From positions 1 to 30,067 of the forward strand of contig CAYVUV010000189.1 of NCBI GenBank assembly GCA_964455095.1: a DNA stretch of 30,067 nt. Reading direction: 5' to 3'. This DNA is from CAYVUV01 sp964455095 (lineage in GTDB: Bacteria > Desulfobacterota > Binatia > HRBIN30 > CADEER01). Under the pieces are notes generated by a model that ran no database searches, was not told the DNA's origin, and worked only from the letters and a program-made list of their open reading frames with translations. Both the position numbers and the translations under genes were made by a program. Within the stretch, counting starts at the first letter, position 1. Each line of letters starts with the position of its first letter. This document shows, one piece after another, positions 17,453 through 30,067 of the stretch.

Positions 17453-17459
17453 CCTCCTT
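17453..17459 (-). promoter_or_regulatory. Displaced perfect Shine-Dalgarno sequence upstream of fusA
   Basis: AAGGAGG, followed directly by AAGGAAG, lies 48 nt before the fusA ATG and just after the rpsG TAA. No usable start codon occurs at 5-10 nt from it; the only one nearby is an out-of-frame GTG at 17430, about 22 nt away. If the 17416-17445 hairpin forms, the purine tract is followed by the structure and then 11 unpaired nucleotides to the ATG, so the site may act across the stem. Confidence 0.5.
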
Positions 17460-17468
17460 AAGAGAAGC

Positions 17469-17939
17469 TTACCAGCGATAGTGGGCGAACGCTTTGTTCG
17501 CTTCCGCCATGCGGTGGGTATCGTCCTTCTTCTTCATCGCCGCGCCGCGGCCGTTCGCCGCGTCCATGAACTCGCCGGCGAGTCGCTCGGCCATCGACTT
17601 CTCGCCGCGCGAGCGTGCGTACTGCACCAACCAGCGCATCGCCAGCGACATACGGCGCACTGGCCGCACTTCGACCGGCACCTGGTAGGTGGCGCCACCG
17701 ACGCGGCGCGATCGCACCTCCACGCTCGGACGGACGTTCTCCAGCGCGCGACGGAAAATCGCCACCGGATCGTCCTTCGTGCGTGAGGCGACGAGGTCCA
17801 GCGCGCGATAGAAGATGCCCTCAGCGGTGCTCTTCTTGCCACCCTCCATCATGGAGTTGACGAACTTGGTTACCATCCGGTCGTGGAACTTTGGATCCGG
17901 AAGCACCTCGCGGCGCCTGACCTCACCTTTACGCGGCAT
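17469..17939 (-). CDS. rpsG: 30S ribosomal protein S7
   Basis: Primary 16S-rRNA-binding protein that organises the small-subunit head, 156 residues. It starts MPRKGEVRRREVLPDPKFHD; conserved blocks are KSTAEGIFYRALD, RSRRVGGATYQVPVEVRPVR and a C-terminal AFAHYRW. The ATG at 17939 is 15 nt after rpsL. In E. coli S7 represses the str operon by binding the long rpsL-rpsG spacer; here that spacer is too short for such a site. The next gap, before fusA, is 64 nt and structured. Confidence 0.98.
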   Translation of the reverse strand: MPRKGEVRRREVLPDPKFHDRMVTKFVNSMMEGGKKSTAEGIFYRALDLVASRTKDDPVAIFRRALENVRPSVEVRSRRVGGATYQVPVEVRPVRRMSLAMRWLVQYARSRGEKSMAERLAGEFMDAANGRGAAMKKKDDTHRMAEANKAFAHYRW

Positions 17940-17954
17940 GATCGTCGAGCCTCG

Positions 17955-18326
17955 TCACTTCGGCCGCTTGGCGCCGTACTTCGAACGGCCTTGGCGACGG
18001 TCCTGCACGCCGATGGAGTCGAGCGTTCCGCGCACGATGTGGTAGCGCACACCCGGCAGATCCTTCACACGACCGCCGCGAATGAGCACGACCGAGTGTT
18101 CCTGCAGGTTGTGGCCGATGCCCGGAATGTACGTGGTCACCTCGATGCCGTTGGTCAGTCGCACGCGCGCCACCTTGCGGAGAGCGGAGTTCGGCTTCTT
18201 CGGCGTCGACGTGTACACGCGTGTGCAGACCCCGCGTCGCTGCGGTGCGGATTGCAGCGCGGGCGCGGCGGTCTTGAGCCGCTGCCTGGCGCGGCCACGC
18301 TTTACTAGCTGGTTGGTCGTCGGCAT
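17955..18326 (-). CDS. rpsL: 30S ribosomal protein S12
   Basis: Decoding-centre protein controlling fidelity, 123 residues. It starts MPTTNQLVKRGRARQRLKTA at the ATG at 18326; 22 further in-frame codons upstream are excluded. The streptomycin-contact lysines are present in STPKKPNSALRK and RGGRVKDLPGVRYH, so the sequence predicts a streptomycin-sensitive ribosome. The Asp in KDLPG is the residue that is methylthiolated in many bacteria. An AGGGA site lies about 10 nt upstream. It follows rpoC after 74 nt, where a promoter-like element is visible. Confidence 0.98.
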   Translation of the reverse strand: MPTTNQLVKRGRARQRLKTAAPALQSAPQRRGVCTRVYTSTPKKPNSALRKVARVRLTNGIEVTTYIPGIGHNLQEHSVVLIRGGRVKDLPGVRYHIVRGTLDSIGVQDRRQGRSKYGAKRPK

Positions 18327-18363
18327 TTTGTATGGGTCCCTGCAGTTGAAAATGAAACAGTAG

Positions 18364-18392
18364 TGTTTACTGGAGCACACCCGTGATGTCAA
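18364..18392 (-). promoter_or_regulatory. Putative sigma-70-type promoter ahead of rpsL (str operon)
   Basis: In the rpoC-rpsL gap a perfect -35 hexamer TTGACA (18392-18387) is followed after 17 nt by TAAACA (18369-18364), a 3/6 match to the -10 consensus. Transcription from here would give a leader of roughly 30-35 nt before the rpsL ATG. The -35 is strong and the -10 weak, so this is a candidate for separate str-operon expression rather than a certain promoter. Confidence 0.45.
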
Positions 18393-18400
18393 CCGGGGCG

Positions 18401-22540
<4,140 letters not shown>

Positions 22541-22558
22541 TATGCCTCCCGCGTCGGA

Positions 22559-26671
<4,113 letters not shown>

Positions 26672-26711
26672 TCCGTCTCCTCGTGACTGGCTCAAGGATA
26701 CAACTGATCGA

Positions 26712-27125
26712 CTACTTCAACTCGACCGATCCCCCAGCCTCCTCGAGCTTCTTCTTCATGTCGGCAGCCTGGTCTTTCGTCACGCCTTCCTTGACCGGCT
26801 TGGGCGCTCCGTCGACGAGGTCTTTGGCTTCCTTGAGGCCGAGGCCGGTGAGCTCGCGCACCACCTTGATGACCTGGATCTTCTTGTCGCCGGATCCGGT
26901 GAGAACGACCGTGAACTCGTCCTTCTCCGGTTCGGCAGCGGCGGCACCACCACCGGCGGCGGCAGCCGGGCCGGCGGCGAATACGGGGGCGGCGGCCGCC
27001 TCGATCCCGTACACATCCTTCAGGTAGTCACCCAGCTCCTGGGCCTTCAAGAGCGTCAGCTCCATGATCTTGTCGCCGATGCTCTTCACCTCGGTCGACC
27101 ACTCGCGTGCACTGGCTTCGGACAT
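26712..27125 (-). CDS. rplL: 50S ribosomal protein L7/L12 with unusual N-terminus
   Basis: Multicopy stalk protein that recruits translational GTPases, 137 residues. The C-terminal domain is canonical (KDEFTVVLTGSGDKKIQVIK, then VVRELTGLGLKEAKDLVDGA). The hinge is Ala/Gly-rich (roughly residues 43-66). The N-terminal dimerisation/L10-binding region, MSEASAREWSTEVKSIGDKI followed by MELTLLKAQELGDYLKDVYG, differs from the E. coli type and is about 8 residues longer. From memory it is closer to forms seen in Planctomycetes and some other phyla. The ATG at 27125 has GGGAGGG 5 nt upstream. It follows rplJ by 56 nt, an AT-rich gap with a CATAAT sequence at 27157-27162. Confidence 0.97.
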   Translation of the reverse strand: MSEASAREWSTEVKSIGDKIMELTLLKAQELGDYLKDVYGIEAAAAPVFAAGPAAAAGGGAAAAEPEKDEFTVVLTGSGDKKIQVIKVVRELTGLGLKEAKDLVDGAPKPVKEGVTKDQAADMKKKLEEAGGSVELK

Positions 27126-27181
27126 CTCAACCCTCCCGTTGCGTATTCTCTTTTTGATTATGAAAAATGGCGCCCGACGAA

Positions 27182-27709
27182 TCAGGAGCCAGACTCTTCC
27201 AGCTTCTTCACCAACGCGGCCACGGCACCCGCAATACGGCTTCCCGGTGCGGCCGTCGTGGCCACCAAGCGAGCGCCAGGCGCCATCGCCATACTCGCCA
27301 CACGCGCCTGCAGCGTTTGGATGTTCGGCATCGTCGCCAGGGCTTTGACCTTGTCAGCAGCGATCAATTGCCCTTCGACGGCACCGCCATCGATCTGCAG
27401 CTTGGCGTTTTGGTCGGCGAACGCCACCAAAGCTTTGGCCAGAGCGACGGGGTCGGCGTAACCGAACACCAGCCCGCGCGGCCCGACGAGCAGCTCGCCG
27501 AGTCGACCGTAGCTCGTGTCAGCCAGGGCCAACTTGGCCAACGTGTGCTTGGCGACCTTGTACTCACCGCCCGCGGCCTTGATGGTGCGGCGCAGGGCGG
27601 TCGATTGCTTGACCGTCATGCCGATGTTGGTCGCGACCAAGGCGACGCTCGCCTTCAGGAATCGCTCGTGCAGGCCGCTGATGGCCTCCACTTTTTCGTT
27701 ACGCGTCAC
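27182..27709 (-). CDS. rplJ: 50S ribosomal protein L10
   Basis: Base of the ribosomal stalk, 175 residues, anchoring L7/L12 dimers to 23S rRNA near L11. The N-terminal domain contains the segment NIGMTVKQSTALRRTIKAAG followed by the block around GPRGLVFGYADPVALAKALV. The C-terminal helix IAGAVAALVKKLEESG is where L7/L12 binds. The start is the GTG at 27709, with GGAGG about 5 nt upstream. Only 10 nt separate it from rplA, so the long L10-binding leader of E. coli is absent. Confidence 0.97.
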   Translation of the reverse strand: MTRNEKVEAISGLHERFLKASVALVATNIGMTVKQSTALRRTIKAAGGEYKVAKHTLAKLALADTSYGRLGELLVGPRGLVFGYADPVALAKALVAFADQNAKLQIDGGAVEGQLIAADKVKALATMPNIQTLQARVASMAMAPGARLVATTAAPGSRIAGAVAALVKKLEESGS

Positions 27710-27719
27710 GATTGCCTCC

Positions 27720-28427
27720 TCACGCCGCCAGCGCGCGGGCCGCGACTGGATTGACCTTGATGCCCGGCCCCATGGTGGTGCTCACGGCGACGGTCAGAAT
27801 GTAGTTGCCCTTGGACGACGACGGCTTGGCCTTCACCAGACTGGCAACGACCGCGCTGGCGTTGTCGTGGAGCTTTTGCGCCCCGAACGAGACCTTGCCG
27901 ACCGGCACGTGGACGATCCCCGCCTTGTCGACGCGGTACTCGACCTTACCCGCCTTGAGCTCGGAGACTGCCTTGCCGACGTCGAAGGTGACCGTGCCCA
28001 ATTTCGGATTGGGCATCAGTCCGCGCGGACCGAGCACCTTCCCGATGCGACCGACCAGAGCCATCATGTCGGGCGTGGCGACCGCCTTGTCGAACTCCAA
28101 CCAGCCTTCGTCGGCGATCTTCTTGACCAGCTCCTCGGCGCCGACGACATCGGCGCCGGCTTCGGTCGCTTCGCGCTCCTTCTCGCCCTTGGCGAATACG
28201 AGGACGCGCACTGAGCGGCCGGTGCCGTGCGGCAACGCCACCGTGCCGCGGACGTTCTGGTCGGCCTGGCGCGGATCGACACCCAGGCGCACCGCCAGCT
28301 CGACGGTTTCGTCGAACTTGCAGGCCGCGACCTTCACTGCCAGCGCGATGGCCTCTTCCAAACCGTAGCGCGTGTTGCGATCGACGTGCTCGGCGGCCGC
28401 TTTCAGCCGTTTTCCCAATCTTGCCAT
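27720..28427 (-). CDS. rplA: 50S ribosomal protein L1
   Basis: Mobile L1-stalk protein that escorts deacylated tRNA from the E site, 235 residues. It starts MARLGKRLKAAAEHVDRNTR; conserved blocks are VELAVRLGVDPRQADQNVRG, TPDMMALVGRIGKVLGPRGL with MPNPKLGTVT, and a C-terminal TMGPGIKVNPVAARAL. In E. coli L1 represses its own rplKA mRNA by binding an rRNA-like leader site; no obvious mimic is seen in the 26-nt nusG-rplK gap. The ATG at 28427 is 13 nt after rplK. Confidence 0.98.
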   Translation of the reverse strand: MARLGKRLKAAAEHVDRNTRYGLEEAIALAVKVAACKFDETVELAVRLGVDPRQADQNVRGTVALPHGTGRSVRVLVFAKGEKEREATEAGADVVGAEELVKKIADEGWLEFDKAVATPDMMALVGRIGKVLGPRGLMPNPKLGTVTFDVGKAVSELKAGKVEYRVDKAGIVHVPVGKVSFGAQKLHDNASAVVASLVKAKPSSSKGNYILTVAVSTTMGPGIKVNPVAARALAA

Positions 28428-28440
28428 GCCTGTGTCCCTC

Positions 28441-28866
28441 TTACGGAACGACGTTCAAGCCGATGCTGCGCGCCGTGCCTTCCACTGTCCGAATGGCCGC
28501 TTCGAGCGAGGCAGCCGTGAGATCCGGGGTCTTCAGCTCAGCGATCTCGCGCACCTGGGCCTGCGTCACCGAGCCAACCTTGCCGCGCTTGGGATCCGCA
28601 GCGCCCTTCTCGACGCCCGCGGCGCGCTTCAGCAGCACGGAAGCTGGCGGCGTCTTGGTAATGAACGTGAACGACCGATCGGCATACACCGTGATCACCA
28701 CGGGGATGATCATTCCGGGCTGGCCCTGCGTCTTGGCGTTGAAGGCCTTGCAGAATTCCATGATGTTGACGCCCCGTTGCCCCAGCGCCGGGCCGACCGG
28801 GGGACTCGGATTGGCCGCACCCGCCGGAATCTGGAGCTTGATCTCCGCGATGATCTTCTTCGCCAC
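28441..28866 (-). CDS. rplK: 50S ribosomal protein L11
   Basis: GTPase-centre protein binding 23S rRNA helices 43-44, 141 residues, the standard length. The N-terminal domain has the proline-rich switch PPVGPALGQRGVNIMEF (from residue 22), where thiostrepton and RelA-type signals act. The C-terminal RNA-binding domain ends with RTVEGTARSIGLNV. The start is the GTG at 28866, with GAGGAG 7 nt upstream. It lies 26 nt after nusG. Confidence 0.98.
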   Translation of the reverse strand: MAKKIIAEIKLQIPAGAANPSPPVGPALGQRGVNIMEFCKAFNAKTQGQPGMIIPVVITVYADRSFTFITKTPPASVLLKRAAGVEKGAADPKRGKVGSVTQAQVREIAELKTPDLTAASLEAAIRTVEGTARSIGLNVVP

Positions 28867-28892
28867 GCTACAACTCCTCTCGGTGGGCCGCT

Positions 28893-29423
28893 TTAGGCCT
28901 TCTCGACCTGCACGAAATCGAGCTCAACCGGCGTGGCCCGCCCGAAGATGCTGATCAGTACGCGCAGCTTGCCCTTATCCGGTTTGACCTCTTCGACGAC
29001 GCCGTTGAAGTCCTGGAAGGGCCCATCCACCACTTTGACCTGTTCTCCGCTCTCGAACAAGACCTTGGGCTTCGGTCGTACCGCGCCTTCGGCCATCTGA
29101 TCGGTAATCTCGCGCACCTCGGATTCCGAGATCGGCGCCGGCTGAGTCGCCCCGCCGACGAAGCCTGTTACCTTAGGCGTCGACTTGACGATGTGCCAGG
29201 TCTCGTCGTTCAGATCCATATTCACGAGGATGTACCCGGGAAAAAACATCCGCGACGAGGTCTTCTTGCGGCCCTTGACGAGCTCGACCACCTTCTCGGC
29301 CGGGACCAGGATATCGCCGAACTCGTTCTGCTTGCCGAGGGCTCGGACGCGCTCTTCGAGCGCCGACTTGGCCTTCTGCTCGTAGCCCGAGTACGTATGA
29401 ACCACGTACCACTGCTTCGCCAT
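28893..29423 (-). CDS. nusG: Transcription termination/antitermination factor NusG
   Basis: Elongation factor bound to RNA polymerase that modulates pausing and Rho, and links polymerase to S10 (NusE), 176 residues. The NGN domain begins MAKQWYVVHTYSGYEQKAK and includes RMFFPGYILVNMDLNDETWH; the C-terminal KOW domain starts about residue 124 with GEQVKVVDGPFQDFNGVVEE. The ATG at 29423 is chosen from the conserved N-terminus; a very long in-frame upstream extension through secE, the tRNA and rpmG is spurious. The spacing from secE is 8 nt. Confidence 0.98.
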   Translation of the reverse strand: MAKQWYVVHTYSGYEQKAKSALEERVRALGKQNEFGDILVPAEKVVELVKGRKKTSSRMFFPGYILVNMDLNDETWHIVKSTPKVTGFVGGATQPAPISESEVREITDQMAEGAVRPKPKVLFESGEQVKVVDGPFQDFNGVVEEVKPDKGKLRVLISIFGRATPVELDFVQVEKA

Positions 29424-29431
29424 GACGTCAC

Positions 29432-29653
29432 TCAACGCAGGACGATTTGAACGAGTTGCGACAGGGCGAAGTCGACCGTGCCGAGAAAGAGGGCGATGAT
29501 GCTGACGATGACCAAGACGACCGCAGTCGCCGCATACGTCTCCTTCCGGGCCGGCCAGTGCACTTTCTTCAGCTCTGCCCAAACCTCCTGTAGAAAGGTT
29601 ATCGATCGCGGAACGAACTCGCGTACTTTGGTGATCTGGTCTTGGACAGCCAT
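29432..29653 (-). CDS. secE: Sec translocon subunit SecE
   Basis: Small essential clamp of the SecYEG channel, 73 residues, of the single-transmembrane form. An amphipathic cytoplasmic helix and hinge, EVWAELKKVHWPARKET (residues 23-39), precede one hydrophobic segment at about 41-60 (AATAVVLVIVSIIALFLGTV). The ATG at 29653 lies 23 nt after the tRNA-Trp 3' end. No clear ribosome site is seen in that short leader, so initiation may be weak or depend on the processed 5' end. secE-nusG is the standard pair. Confidence 0.96.
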   Translation of the reverse strand: MAVQDQITKVREFVPRSITFLQEVWAELKKVHWPARKETYAATAVVLVIVSIIALFLGTVDFALSQLVQIVLR

Positions 29654-29676
29654 AAGCGTGTTTACCGATCTGTGAG

Positions 29677-29750
29677 CGGGCCAGGCAGGCTTCGAACCTG
29701 CAACCCCCGGATTTGGAGTCCGGTGCTCTGCCAGTTAGAGCTACTGACCC
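29677..29750 (-). tRNA. trnW: tRNA-Trp (anticodon CCA)
   Basis: A 74-nt cloverleaf on the minus strand. The acceptor stem GGGTCAG pairs with CTGGCCC (with one G-T pair) and the discriminator base is G. The D stem is GCTC/GAGC. The anticodon stem CCGGA/TCCGG encloses the loop CTCCAAA, giving anticodon CCA. The variable region is 5 nt, and the T stem GCAGG/CCTGC encloses TTCGAAG. The 3' CCA is not encoded. It is embedded in the operon between rpmG and secE. Confidence 0.97.
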
Positions 29751-29799
29751 GAAGTTGGTCCTCCGCGCGCCCCAATCTCGACGAGCACCGCGGTCGCGA

Positions 29800-29952
29800 T
29801 CAGACCTTCCCCTCCTTGTGCATGGTATGAGTGCGGCACCATGGGCAGAACTTGCGCATGGCCAGCTTCTCGGTCGTGAGTTTCTTGTTCTTGGTGCTGG
29901 TGTAATTGCGTCGTTTGCATTGATCACAGAGAAAGGAGATGAGGTCGCGCAT
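29800..29952 (-). CDS. rpmG: 50S ribosomal protein L33, zinc-binding form
   Basis: Small large-subunit protein near the E site, 50 residues. From the ATG at 29952 it reads MRDLISFLCDQCKRRNYTST and later the block KLAMRKFCPWCRTHTMHKE, ending GKV at a TGA. The zinc ligands C9, C12, C36 and C39 are in two CX2C pairs, so this is the C+ form. GGAGG lies about 4 nt upstream. It follows the partial tuf copy by 12 nt and precedes tRNA-Trp by 49 nt; that short gap shows no promoter or terminator. Confidence 0.97.
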   Translation of the reverse strand: MRDLISFLCDQCKRRNYTSTKNKKLTTEKLAMRKFCPWCRTHTMHKEGKV

Positions 29953-29964
29953 TGGTCCTCCGGG

Positions 29965-30067
29965 TCAGGCGTTGATTTTGGTGACGACGCCGGCGCCGAC
30001 CGTGCGGCCGCCCTCGCGTACCGCAAACCGCAGCCCCTCTTCCATCGCGATCGGCATGATCAGCTCG
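29965..30067 (-). CDS. tuf: Elongation factor Tu, second copy (5' part beyond window)
   Basis: Only the last 33 codons and the TGA are in the window. They encode the EF-Tu C-terminus ELIMPIAMEEGLRFAVREGG through VVTKINA, identical in protein to the complete copy at 14100-15293. The DNA is identical over the 99 nt that can be compared; the final Ala codon (GCC) and stop (TGA) differ. A tuf copy upstream of rpmG, tRNA-Trp, secE and nusG is a common arrangement. Whether the rest of the gene is intact cannot be seen. Confidence 0.96.
   Translation of the reverse strand, partial: ELIMPIAMEEGLRFAVREGGRTVGAGVVTKINA
29969..30067 (-). repeat. 99-nt exact copy of the tuf 3' end at 14104-14202
   Basis: Partner of the repeat at 14104-14202, in the same orientation and about 15.9 kb away. 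It runs to the window edge without a mismatch. Same-orientation copies at this distance could recombine to delete or duplicate the essential beta and str operons between them. Confidence 0.97.

Noticed and set aside
26672..26711. Attenuator between rplL and rpoB, as in E. coli
   Set aside because: The 40-nt gap contains no stable stem followed by a T run, only the rpoB ribosome site.
28893..30026. A 377-codon minus-strand frame running through rpmG, tRNA-Trp and secE into nusG
   Set aside because: Only the part from 29423 matches NusG. The upstream portion crosses a tRNA and two genes in other frames, so it is a chance open frame and not a fusion.

Overview
The window is a single 30-kb run of translation, transcription and secretion genes, all on the minus strand and transcribed from high to low coordinates. 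Gene order and product lengths identify a bacterium of high G+C (about two thirds by eye). The order rpmG - tRNA-Trp - secE - nusG - rplKAJL - rpoBC - rpsLG - fusA - tuf - S10/spc/alpha ribosomal genes, with beta of 1370 and beta' of 1379 residues, is what I would expect from deltaproteobacterial-type lineages (Desulfobacterota, Binatota and relatives). That placement is an inference from order, length and composition, not from an alignment.

Reading in the direction of transcription: 30067-29677 holds the 3' end of one tuf copy, rpmG (L33) and a tRNA-Trp. 29653-28893 holds secE and nusG. 28866-18401 is the beta operon (rplK, rplA, rplJ, rplL, rpoB, rpoC). 18326-14100 is the str operon (rpsL, rpsG, fusA and a complete second tuf). 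14078-9115 is the S10 operon (rpsJ to rpsQ). 9074-3823 is the spc operon (rplN to secY). 3681-1 is adk, rpmJ and the alpha operon (rpsM, rpsK, rpsD, rpoA, and rplQ cut by the left edge).

Together these genes make most of the ribosome's core proteins, the elongation factors EF-Tu and EF-G, RNA polymerase core subunits alpha, beta and beta', the elongation factor NusG, and two subunits of the Sec translocon. Packing is extremely tight. The longest non-coding gap is 141 nt (secY-adk), several neighbours overlap by 4-11 nt, and many starts are GTG (one TTG). No gap exceeds 300 nt. No mobile element, CRISPR array, defence gene or foreign cargo is visible.

I did not find an undescribed system here. 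The points most worth a second look are: two tuf copies identical over all shared sequence, with divergence starting at the last sense codon; a sharp codon-usage change inside tuf; a hairpin between a perfect but displaced Shine-Dalgarno sequence and the fusA start; absence of map and infA between adk and rpmJ; a promoter-like TTGACA element between rpoC and rpsL; and a 28-codon ORF ahead of adk.
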